Assembly: GCA_001972305.1 (NCBI GenBank)
Contig: BDDD01002677.1
Location: forward strand, 205,301-269,300
Reading direction: 5' to 3'
Length of the DNA: 64,000 bases
From: Cephalotus follicularis
Lineage: Eukaryota > Streptophyta > Magnoliopsida > Oxalidales > Cephalotaceae
Shown piece after piece: positions 43,094 through 53,266 of this stretch. The notes beneath the pieces were generated by a model. The model did no database searches. It worked only from the letters and a program-made list of their open reading frames with translations, and had not been told where the DNA came from. Both the position numbers and the translations under genes were made by a program. Numbering within the stretch: the stretch's first letter is position 1; each line of letters opens with the position of its first letter.

Positions 43094-45128
43094 TGTAACA
43101 CCCCCGATGGTGGGAGCCCTTACAGGTCAAAATACTAAACTGAAACATAATGGAAATCTAACAAAAGACTGATACGAAACGGATGTGGTGGTCTAAAAGC
43201 ATATCTTATTGAAAACTGATATAAACCAGAGTCTGAAATTTTTAAACTAAACATAAATGAAGACTAATCATAATCCATATCCTACCCTCAGGATACATAT
43301 TTAAAAGAGACGCCGTAGACCGATAACACCGCCACGGTAGGTGTCATGTCCTCCGTGCCAAAGAACATGCCTATGATACGTCATAGGTAGGGATTTTCTC
43401 TGTATGTTATTATGCTAAAACATTGTTTTAATCTAAAACAATTTTAATAATTTTCTAAACAATTTCTGATCTTATATGAAAACAAAATCTTAACTGTATC
43501 TGAAGTTAACATACTCCGAAAGTGGAAGCCATGTTAATATTTTGATAGTGAAAACAAGCATATCAAAACCAATATCCGATGTAACAATACTAAAATTCAT
43601 TTTAATAAGATTATTATCAAAACGATAATATCCGTATCAAAACACGAGTTTTATTGCTAATAAAACCAGGAACATAAATTCATTCGAAAAAACGTACAAA
43701 ATCATCAATTAATGAAAGTTTAATCGAAGGAGTACCAAAGAACGAAGAATTCGTATAAAAACATATTTTAATTCATTTCGAAGGAATAAGCCAAAGAGCA
43801 GAAAATCCGTACCTTAGCTGACTGAACAATCTAAACAAAATACGAATACCGGACAAAAGTATCCTAGAGTGTCCTAAACTTACCAGGAACGATATAAAGA
43901 CCTAAACATACGAGTCCAAACATCACATAACATAAAAGAAATCAAATCATCAAAACTGTCATAAAGAGTCGACTATTTGTTCCTAGGCGTCGACGGTTTA
44001 ATAGCACAAATGGACAAAGAGTCAAGCCAAGAGTCGACAGACTAAGGCATAAAACAACACAAAGCGTCGGAGCTCAGATACTAAGCGTCGGCGGTTTGAG
44101 TCAGTCACAGAATACCAAATGCAGAAAACTAGTTTCAAACTCAAGAACAATTTATATATATCATATACAGAAGCTATAGTAGCAACAACTAAACTTGAAA
44201 ACATGTCATATGAGTTTGTATTTATCAATATAGTGATTACAAACACGAAATCATGAAAATAACAAGTTTAACATAGTGTGTCTATGTCAAAATGTGGTTT
44301 TAAAATAGTTTACCAAATCATGAATTATATTCTGACTTTTTCAGTGTATAATCCATAAAAACAGCAGTATACATATGTAAACATATATCAATGACATGAT
44401 TCCCAGTTTTTAATCATCAAAATTACAAACCATGCATTAAAACCCATGAACGAACATAGCAGAAATTTAGCTTCAACCGACCTCCTAAATCATGCTCTAG
44501 ATCATGTTATAGTCAATTTTAATACAATCTAAAAGATGATATAGAAACTACATAGTATAAACTAAAATTTTAGTTTAGAAATTACCTCCAGAAAACATCG
44601 AAATCAAGGTAGAAAATCGAGTTCAAAGCTGCTGTTCATTTGTAAAAAGTGCAGAAAAGTTTGATGCTTTTTAAAAGAATTTTGTCTGATTAAATGCAAA
44701 ATCAGAGTTTTAATTGACAAGATTAGTATATTAGGACATTACCATACTAACCAAAACGCGTCTAACACTTAAGGAAATCGGATAGCCAGAAAAGAGGAAA
44801 CAAATCCAACCTTCCAAAAACACTGTCACCGACCAAACTGATATGGAAAACCGAACAAAGCGTCGACTGTTTACTTAAAGCGTCGACTGTCAAGTACTTA
44901 AATACAAAACGCGTCGAAAACACACGTTTAGGCGTCGACGTGCCACACAGCAGCCAAAGCGTCGGCGGTTCTAAAGAGAGCGTCGGCGCTTTGTGTCCAG
45001 AAAACAAAAATAAAAGGAATTCAAACCAAAAATCAAATAGGTCCACTAACCATAGCATAAGTCAAAAAGGGTATGATCCCAAACAATAAACATATAAACA
45101 TGTCAACATAGAAAAACGGGATATTACA
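43094..45128 (-). repeat. 3' LTR of element D (2.04 kb)
   Basis: On the minus strand it runs TGTAATATCCCG (45128) to GGGGGTGTTACA (43094). It holds a proximal GCGTCGACTG array (44990-44859), a donor-like TCTGGAGGTAATTT at about 44592-44579, and a distal GCGTCGRCG array (44096-43966). Compared with the 5' copy it lacks several hundred bp near 43275-43310. Confidence 0.9.
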
Positions 45129-45143
45129 TCCACCCCCCGTTAA
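45129..45143 (-). other. Polypurine tract of element D
   Basis: The minus strand reads TTAACGGGGGGTGGA directly before the 3' LTR start. Confidence 0.8.
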
Positions 45144-45175
45144 AAAGGATTTCGTCCCGAAATCATAATCATACC

Positions 45176-48100
45176 TTATTCAAACAAGCGAGGATATTCC
45201 TCCCGAATATGCTCCTCCAACTCCCAAGTAGCTTCGCTTTCGGGATGATTCTTCCATAAGACTTTTACAAAAGGGATAGTCTTACTACGAGTAACCCTCT
45301 CCTGTCTGTCCAAAATAGCCTCAGCCTCCTCATTGTAAGACAAGTCTTCATGAACGCGATCAAAAGGGTAGTGAACCACGTGCAAGGGATGGTACTGGTA
45401 ACCCCTTAACATAGACACATGGAACACATTATACACATGAGATAACTGTGGAGGCAAGGCTAACCGATAAGCAACCGCTACAACCTTTTCCAAAATTTCA
45501 AATGGTCCAATAAACCGTGGACTCAACTTTCCTTTCAGCCCAAACCTCCGAACTCCCTTCCATGGTGAAACTTTCAGAAACACATGTTCACCAACTCTAA
45601 ACTCCAATTCCCTCCGATATTTGTCTGCATAACTCTTCTGTCGGGATTGAGCTGCTTTCAGTCTTTCTCTAGCTACAGTCACTTTATCAGCAGTGATCTA
45701 AACTAGCTCAGGACCTTCAATAGCTCTCTTGCCAACCTCATCCCAACATGTCGGAGATCGACATTTTCTCCCATACAGTGCCTCAAATGGAGCCATCCGA
45801 ATGCTAGCATGCCAACTATTGTTATATGCGAACTCCACCAAGCTCAAATAATCATCCCAGTTTCCTGCCCACTCTAATGCACAAGATCTTAGCATATCCT
45901 CTAAAGTCTGGATGGTCCTCTCCGACTGTCCATCTGTCTGTGGGTGAAAAGCTGTACTGTAATTGAGCCGTGTTCCATAAGATTTCTGAAATCCCTTCCA
46001 AAATCTAGATGTGAAACGAGGATCCCTATCCGAAACAATGGATACAGGAGTCCCATGTAGTCTCACAATCTCTTGCTGAAAAACTTTCGCCAACCGGTCT
46101 ACAGAAAAGTTCTCTCGGATAGCCAAGTAATGTGCTGATTTAGTCAAACGATCCACAACTACCCAGATGGCATCATTCTTCTTAAACGTCCTTGGCAATC
46201 CTGTAACAAAGTCCATTGCTATGCTCTCACATTTCGAAACTGGAACCTCCAAGGGCTGTAATAAACCACTGGCTCGTTGGTGCTCAATCTTAACCTGCTG
46301 ACAGATCAAACACCTCCCAACATATTCTGCTACATCCCTCTTCATTCCATTCCACCAAAAATTTCGTTTCAAGTCCCTATACATTTTTGTAGAACCTGGA
46401 TGTACAGAGAACGGAGAACTGTGCGCCTCAGATAAAATGGCATCTCTGATAGTAGTATCTGCTGGCACACACAACCGATTACCTAACCAGATCACTCCAT
46501 GCTCATCGATACGGAACTCTGACTGTTTCCCATCATCAACATTCTGGACTAAGGCCGATAGCTCACCATCATCACATTGAGCCGCCTTAATCCGAGATAT
46601 AAGGGTAGGCTCTATACTCATATTAGCCATATAACCACCAGAACCCCGAATAAACAAATTCAAATCCATTCGCTCCATATCTGATATCAGTTGCGGCTGA
46701 GTAAGCAAAGCCGCTACACTTCCAGAGCTCTTCCTACTCAAAGCATCAGCTACCGCACTTGCTTTACCGGGGTGGTACTGAATATTCAAGTCATAGTCCT
46801 TCAAAAGCTCCAACCATCTTCTCTATCGCATGTTCAACTCCTTTTACGTGAAGATGTACTTGAGACTCTTGTGATCAGTGAAGACATCACAAGTTTCTCC
46901 GTACAAATAGTGCCTCCAGATCTTTAACGTAAAAACCACAGCTGCTAACTCCAGATCATGTGTAGGGTAATTTACTTCATAAGGCTTCAACTGTCCTGAA
47001 GCATAAGCTATCACATGACCATGCTGCATAAGAACACATCCCAAACCTTCCTTGGAAGCATCACTGTATATCTGATATCCCCCTGACCCAGACGGTAATC
47101 GAAGAATTGGTGCTGACACCAGACCATTCTTCAATTTCTCAAAACTTGCTTCCCTTTCTTCATTCCACACAAACTTGGTTCCTTTTCTTAAAAGTTGTGT
47201 CAGTGGCAAGGCTATGGAGGAGAAGCCTTCCACAAATCGCCTATAGTAGCCAGCCAGACCCAAAAAGCTTCTAACTTCCGTTACTGTAGTAGGCCTCGGC
47301 CATTTGGTAATAGCCTCAACCTTAGCAGGATCCACACTAATACCATCTGCTGTAACCACATGACCTAAAAATGTCACCTGCTCCAACCAAAATTCACATT
47401 TCGAAAACTTCGCATAAAGCTGATTCTTCCTCAAAATACCCAGCACTATCCGAAGATGAGCTTCATGTTCTTCTACAGACTTGGAATAAACAAAAATATC
47501 ATCAATGAACACGATCACAAACTTGTCCAAGTATTCATGAAATACCAGATTCATCAAATCCATAAAGACTGCCGGTGCATTAGTAAGTCCAAAAGGCATC
47601 ACCAAAAATTCATAATGTTCGTACCGTGTACGAAAAGCAGTCTTAGCTATGTCATCATTTTTCACCCGCAGCTGATGATAACCCGATCTCAAATCAATCT
47701 TAGAAAAATACCGTGCACCTTGGAGTTGATCGAAAAGGTCATCAATCCTAGGCAAAGGGTATTTATTTCTAATGGTAATCCTGTTCAGTTCTCTGTAGTC
47801 TATGCACAACCTCATAGACCCATCCTTCTTCCTGACAAAAAGAACCGGAGCTCCCCACGGTGAAACACTAGGCCGGATAAAACCCCGATCCAACAATTCA
47901 TGCAATTGCTCCTTCAGTTCTTGCAATTCTAACGGTGCCATTCTGTAAGGTGCTTTAGATATCGGTACCGCTCCGGGAATGAGCTCGATGGTAAACTCCA
48001 CTTCCCGTTGCAGTGGCAAACCCGGTAACTCCTCCGGAAACACATCTGAGAACTCTCTAACGACCGGATAGTCCTCAAGGCGAGGTTCATCCTTAGAGAC

Positions 48101-49687
48101 ATCTTTTACAACAGCAAGGTAACCCTCAGCACCTTTAGATACCAACTTTCTAGCCTTCAGAGCAGAAATAATTTTAACTTCTTTCCTCGGCTGTGAACCC
48201 TGATAAACAAAGTCAGGTCTATCCACATCCCCAAACAAAACCCTCCGAGTGTGACAGTCAATCGTGGCATGATGGCGATGTAACCAATCCATGCCAAGAA
48301 TCATGTCGAAGTCATGCATATCCATCGGGAAAAGATCAGCATCTCGAACACGATCATCAAAAGAGATAGGACAAGCACGAAAACAATCAGATATCATAAC
48401 AGATGTACCCATAGAGGTCGAGAGAACCAAAGCTAGATCCAAAGATAGAGATGGCATCCCAAGATGCCGAACAAAAGATCTCGCTACTAGAGAGTGAGTA
48501 GATCCAGTATCATACAAAATATAAGTCATACGACCACAAATAGAAACATAACCCGAAACAGTACCTGGAGCACCTGTTGCCTGATGAGTGGTTAAAGCAA
48601 AGACTCGGCTGCCTACATTGCCCTGTCCCGCATTTCCACCATTACCTTTCCTCTCCTTTGCTCGAGGGTCTGTGCAATCCATGAAACGATGGCCCTGATG
48701 TCCACACACAAAGCATGCCCCCGTAGCTTTGTAACAAGTCCCAACCGGATGCCTCTTCCCACAAGTTTCACACTGTGCTATCTGAACATTGGGGTTACCC
48801 CCACCAGTATTCTTCTTTTGCTGCTTACTATTTCAGCCCTTATTCTGCTTCCCCGAATTTTGGGCCTGAGAGTCTCCCCTATTTCTCTTCTTTTCTCCTT
48901 CTAAACGAGCAGCCTGAAAGTCCAACCTTTCCATCTCTATGTTCTTCACGGCGTTCGCAACTTCTGACACATCTGCAAACCTCGAGTTAATCAGCTTACC
49001 CCTAAGCTGATAGTGCAACCTCCATTTAAATTTCTCTGCCTGTTCCGTTGTTGACCCTGCTGCAGGTCCCGCAAAGCCCGCCAATCTGGTAAACCGGGCT
49101 AAAAACTCAGTAACAGATTCACCTTCCTTCTGTCTGGTCATCATGAATTCCCTAGCATAGGCCTCTTTATCAGCAGTGGGAAAATACTGCTGATAAAAGA
49201 TCTCACAAAAATCATACCAAGACAAGGTCTCGACGTAGCCTCTACCCTTAGCTGCCTTCAAGGTCTTCCACCATGTCTGGGCATCACCTTCCAGCTTATA
49301 TACTGCCAACTTAACCCTCTGATTATCTCCACATTCCAGAACATCAAAAATCTTCTCTAAATGAGCAATCCAATGTTCGGCCTCCACTTGTGTCGGCGCC
49401 GAAGTAAAGGATCGCGGTCTCTGTTTTTGGAACCTTTCCAGCCATACATGATCTCGAGTATCAAGATGGTCCCCAGCTCCCCTAGCTGCATGAGCATCAA
49501 CTGGTACATTCTCCTCAGCTACTTGCTCACGATGACCCTGTTCATAATTTTGCTGCTGTTGCATCACTCGGTTCATATCCTGAGCCACAGCCTGTCGAAC
49601 CATATCGTCAATTGCAGGCTCATTTCTTACTCCATCACGAGCCGCAACTGGTTCGGTCCTCTGAGGGGTGTTCCTCGTTCGTGCCAT
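45176..49687 (-). pseudogene. gag-pol: gag-pol of element D, one frame with four internal stops
   Basis: The ATG directly follows TTTTGTTGCGTAG. The frame spans 1504 codons without indels. Order: gag capsid (residues about 80-200), knuckles [13 protein letters not shown] and [14 protein letters not shown], protease YDTGSTHS (Asp 393), RT with FIDDIF, RNase H with YSDAS, integrase zinc finger (His 1089, His 1097, Cys 1126, Cys 1129), DDE core (Asp 1159, Asp 1220, Glu 1256), and a C-terminal chromodomain about 1447-1503 (VKVLW, EATWELEEHI). Stops: TGA 48833-48835, TAA 46844-46846, TAG 46823-46825, TAG 45698-45700. The last three replace Gln, judged from C or I. All catalytic residues checked are present. 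It is effectively one mutation class away from an intact polyprotein, but not translatable as it stands without readthrough. Confidence 0.92.
45698..45700 (-). other. In-frame UAG after the integrase core (element D)
   Basis: GPELV-UAG-IT matches C at 25577-25579. Downstream the frame is open for 173 codons through the chromodomain. Confidence 0.8.
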
Positions 49688-49842
49688 CTACGCAACAAAA
49701 TCCAAGACAAGAGAAAGGCAAAGAAGACAGAAGGTCATACGAAAGACATATCAGAATATCGTAATGAAGAAGTCCTAACCCAGTGTCTACCCAATCTCAC
49801 AGGTCAAACCTAGTCAGGTCTTCTAAGGGAACAAAACCTAAC

Positions 49843-49854
49843 TCTCTGATACCA
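49843..49854 (-). other. Primer binding site of element D
   Basis: The minus strand reads TGGTATCAGAGA, 5 bp inside the LTR edge at 49860. It is complementary to the initiator Met-tRNA 3' end. Confidence 0.88.
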
Positions 49855-49859
49855 CAATC

Positions 49860-50593
49860 TGTAACACCCCCGATGGTGGGAGCCCTTACAGGTCAAAATA
49901 CTAAACTGAAACATAATGGAAATCTAACAAAAGACTGATACGAAACGGATGTGGTGGTCTAAAAGCATATCTTATTGCAAACTGATATAAACCAGAGTCT
50001 GAAATTTTTAAACAAAACATAAATGAAGACTAATAATAATCCGATATCCAAATACTGAAATCATAACTGAAATAAAACCAAAGTCTGAAACTATTTTTGC
50101 TGAAAACTAATCTGATCCTACTGGAAAACACAAGGACCAACTCCTAGCTAATACTCTGACAATGGGTAACTCTTATCACACATTTCCCCCATGCTCCTGA
50201 AAACCTGCCGCATAGAAACAAAAACGCGGCTGAGCAAACCTCAGTACGGATAAGGAATTAAAACAGTAAACGATAAGCAAAATAATTTGAACTTTAAATT
50301 CAGTAAAGGAACATAGGAAAATACTCTTGGAAAGTAAAACAGAATGTGTAAATAAATGAGCAGTTATAAGATCATCATAACTTACGAAAAACAGAATATC
50401 ATAATTCAAAACATTATCTGATTCATAATCCCATAACAAAGAATTTCTGACATACATACATATATAGGTGCAAGGGGTTCGAGAGGCCCACATGCTCTGA
50501 CGGAAAAGTCGTGTACGACACTACACAAACAATCCCAAATACTGAATTTCTGAATTTCTGACATAACTAGAGTATACTCATACGCCTCAAAAG
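49860..50593 (-). repeat. 5' LTR of element D, inner part
   Basis: The first 180 bp match 43094-43275 almost base for base. The rest is absent from the 3' LTR but has counterparts, inverted, in the LTR of C (for example GCGGCTGAGCAAACCTCAGTAC and GTCGTGTACGACACTACACA). It ends in ACTCATACGCCTCAAAAG where S begins. Confidence 0.85.
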
Positions 50594-50713
50594 TGTTGAC
50601 GATTAAGTCTCAATCCTTGTTTTGATGATAACATATTTGCATCTAACTAAGTTACTTGATGTGCAAGGAATTACAAGTTGAATATCAAAGTCTAAAACCA
50701 TTCTGCAGAAAAA

Positions 50714-51220
50714 GAAGTCGACTCCTTTCCAATAGCATCGACGCCTTTTGTAACAGAATTAACTGCAAGGAAAGCATCGTCCTCCCAGTTATAGCATCGA
50801 CGTCCGTACCAAAAGAAGTCGACCACTTCCAGAAGACGTCGACTACATTCAAGAAGACATCGACTACTTCCAGGATAACATCGACGCGTTTAGACATTTT
50901 TCAAGACAAAAGCTACTGTATGATTTTGCACTCAAAGACATCGATCCTCAACCAAAAGACATCGACGTCCAAGTAAAAGACATCGACGTCTTTATATAGA
51001 GATCGACGACATTTTCATCATACCCAGAAAAAGCATCGACACCAGGTAAAGACGTCGATCCCTTTGTGTTTTTCTAAAACACGTCGACCTCTTTTCAAAA
51101 TACGTCGATCCTTTTTAAAACGCACCGTTTTAATAGCAAAATTTTAAAATCGCGTCGACTCCTTCTCTAAAGACGTCGACGTCTTTTCATCAGACACTCG
51201 ACTTCTCCATAAAACTCGAC
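50714..51220 (+). repeat. RCATCGACGYC motif array in unit S
   Basis: About 20 copies of a motif centred on TCGA (AAGTCGACTCC, GCATCGACGCC, GACATCGACGTC) occur at 15-35 bp spacing, starting about 120 bp from the LTR edge and ending just before the TATA box. This is the densest such array in the window. Confidence 0.88.
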
Positions 51221-51230
51221 CTTTTGCTCA

Positions 51231-51240
51231 TTTATATATT
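51231..51240 (+). promoter_or_regulatory. Probable TATA box of unit S
   Basis: TTTATATATT follows the array and is followed by TTCCCTCTCTCTCC, a typical plant leader. The ATG of the ORF lies about 190 bp downstream. Confidence 0.6.
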
Positions 51241-51428
51241 TTCCCTCTCTCTCCTGGTTTTCCAAAAAATTTCCAATCTCTCTGTTTTTCTTCAAAATCG
51301 TTTCTTTTTGCTTAAAAACTACTCTCTCATCTATTCTCTACTACAAACTTCGTCTTTCGTCTGTCAAAATCCACTGATTCGATTCACTCCTTGATCTTTC
51401 CCCTTGTGCACACCACCTGCTTGTCAAA

Positions 51429-52733
51429 ATGCCAAGAACAAAGAAAGCCACCAAAAAGAAGGCTGTCTCACCCTCTCAACCAAAGAAATCTGCTAAGAAG
51501 CAGAGATTAGAGGTTAGGGAATCATGTTCTAACTCTTCCCACTCCGATTCCTCTTCTGAACACCCTGTCCCAATCCGAACCCTAAGTTTTGTTGAAAAGA
51601 GAGTCATGGGAGGCAGAAATATTGATTATGATTTCTGTTCCTCCGAATTTTCGTTTGTGTCATGGTTGGATAACCTACATTTACTACCCATAGTCCAAAT
51701 CTCTAACCCTTTTTATATAAAATTGGTTAAAGATTTTTACTCAAATCTCAAAATGGTTTCCGATCAAAACCAAGAATTCGCTGTCACATCTGTTGTTAAA
51801 GGTCAGCGTATGTATCTCGATGCTAGAATTTTAGCTTCGATTCTTCATATTCCACATAACGGCATTTATGTTTTCGAACATAAAAAATGGCCGGAGGTTG
51901 AGGGTTTTCACCCTAACCAAATTCTCTCCATTTTGTATCCAAATGATCCTAACGTTCATCCTAACATGGCTTTGACAACCAACCGTTTATCTGTTGATCA
52001 TCGGCTCCTCCACCACCTTATTGTGCACCAAATTTCACCCACCGATGGAGGGTACGCCAAATTATCTAGGATGCAAGTGTTTATCATGTGGTGCATCATA
52101 TCAAAAATCGAATTTTGTTTCCCCGTCTTGATTCTTAAGACTATGGTGCGAGCGTATTCCCAGAAAAAATCTGTCCTACCTTATGGATCCCTTCTCACTC
52201 TTATCTTCCTACACTATCACATTCCTCTTGATGGAGAGACCCCCACGAAATTGAAGAAGGAGGATACGTACAATAAGAGTACGCTGAACCGAATGGGCTG
52301 GAAAAAGGAGCAAGGTATATGGACATATCACCCTAGAGCGGATCAAGCTCCTAGGCTTTCAAGGGAGGAACAAGAGGACAACCCCCCTTGGGAACATGAT
52401 GCCACTGCACCAGCAGCCTCTGCCCCTGCACAGACAGCTCCCTCATCATCCACTGCTGATTACGATCGCATGATGGAGTTTATGGAAGCACAATTTGCTA
52501 CCATGGAAGCCTCACTTCAAGAAGTCCACTCACGGCTTAATCGATTGGAAGGTGATCTCAGGACTATTCATAAGGACTCCCAACTCACTGATGACAACAT
52601 CTTCTATGACTTAAACGTCACGAAAAGACGATTAAAGAGGATGGAGAGGAAGCTCGCTCAATCTAAGACAATTGATCAAGTTGAAGAAACTTCGGGCGAC
52701 AAATCCGAATCCGACTCTACCCCTGAATCTTGA
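51429..52733 (+). CDS. Intact 434-residue plant transposon-associated protein in unit S
   Basis: The frame is open from ATG to TGA with no interruption, unlike every gag-pol around it. The N-terminus is very basic (TKKATKKKAVS, PKKSAKKQR) and could localise to the nucleus. A Ser-rich stretch follows (about 33-48). The central part (about 60-270) has the character of the putative plant transposon protein family often annotated next to retroelements (FCSSEFSFVSWLDNLHL, LSRMQVFIMWCIISKIEF). A Pro/Ala-rich linker (315-340), a probable coiled coil (347-410) and an acidic Ser-rich tail (SESDSTPES) complete it. No protease, RT, integrase or knuckle motif is present and no signal peptide is obvious. 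Biochemical function is unknown. The family assignment is from memory of its general look, so it is moderate. Confidence 0.6.
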   Translation: MPRTKKATKKKAVSPSQPKKSAKKQRLEVRESCSNSSHSDSSSEHPVPIRTLSFVEKRVMGGRNIDYDFCSSEFSFVSWLDNLHLLPIVQISNPFYIKLVKDFYSNLKMVSDQNQEFAVTSVVKGQRMYLDARILASILHIPHNGIYVFEHKKWPEVEGFHPNQILSILYPNDPNVHPNMALTTNRLSVDHRLLHHLIVHQISPTDGGYAKLSRMQVFIMWCIISKIEFCFPVLILKTMVRAYSQKKSVLPYGSLLTLIFLHYHIPLDGETPTKLKKEDTYNKSTLNRMGWKKEQGIWTYHPRADQAPRLSREEQEDNPPWEHDATAPAASAPAQTAPSSSTADYDRMMEFMEAQFATMEASLQEVHSRLNRLEGDLRTIHKDSQLTDDNIFYDLNVTKRRLKRMERKLAQSKTIDQVEETSGDKSESDSTPES

Positions 52734-53080
52734 TGTTTTGATGTTGTTTGTTTTCAATTTGATTGCTGTTTTGTTGTTGCTATGAACCCTTGTGTTCATT
52801 ATTTTTTTGTTTTGGTTGTAATGAACTAAGTTTGTTTTTAATGATTAATGAAATATTTATGATTTTATGTTTATGATTATGTTTTATGAATTGTGTTTAC
52901 ATTTCCATGAATGATTTTCAGATTAAATTGCATTGAATGATTATGTCTTTCATATTTCTTCTCTTTGCCGATATTATAAGCCTTTATGCAATTTTTGCCT
53001 TATTCATTTTTTTAACCCCTGCTGTGATTTAGGGGGAGCTAATGATTTTCTGCCCTTGTAGGATCTTTTTGATGACATAC

Positions 53081-53094
53081 AAAAAAGGGGGAGA
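53081..53094 (+). other. Polypurine tract of unit S
   Basis: AAAAAAGGGGGAGA follows GATGACATAC, as in Sirevirus elements. A second short GGGGGAG lies at 53032-53038. The sequence after it does not match the S left end, so no 3' LTR copy is present. Confidence 0.65.
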
Positions 53095-53266
53095 ATGGTA
53101 TATGTTAAGCTCAAAGGATTTTATGTTAGAATTCATATTTGCGGAGAAAAATGGAAAATGATAAGTTATGCATTATGGAGGAGAATTGCATTGCAATTGG
53201 AGATATACTACTTATGCATGTTGAGTGCTTCTGCAAAATGCAGATGTTATGTCTATTGCAACTTAA

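Larger units (their letters stand above)
50594..53266 (+). mobile_element. Unit S: Copia/Sirevirus-like LTR promoter, single ORF and polypurine tract
   Basis: The left edge TGTTGACGATTAAGTCTC followed by TTTTGATGATAACA is the form I know from the LTR starts of Sirevirus-type Copia elements. Near the right end GATGACATACAAAAAAGGGGGAGAA is the Sirevirus-type polypurine tract. Between them are a motif array, a TATA box, a CT-rich leader and one open frame. There is no primer site, gag or pol. It interrupts the 5' LTR of D, and about 90 bp of that LTR were lost at the right border; no target duplication is visible. It could be a non-autonomous element or a heavily deleted Sirevirus. Confidence 0.6.

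Noticed and set aside
44762-45058. 98-codon minus-strand frame repeated at 54700-54996
   Set aside because: Same explanation: it lies in the paired LTRs of element D, over the motif array, and has no recognisable protein features.
49361-49813. 150-codon plus-strand frame
   Set aside because: It is the antisense shadow of gag of element D and its leader.
50714-51220. Regularly spaced motifs considered as a CRISPR-like array
   Set aside because: Units are only about 10-12 bp, spacing is irregular, the sequence is plant nuclear DNA, and there are no cas genes.
51429-52733. Envelope protein, considered because Sireviruses often carry an env-like ORF
   Set aside because: No signal peptide or membrane-spanning segment is visible, and the N-terminus is strongly basic. 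A nuclear or RNA/DNA-associated protein fits better.
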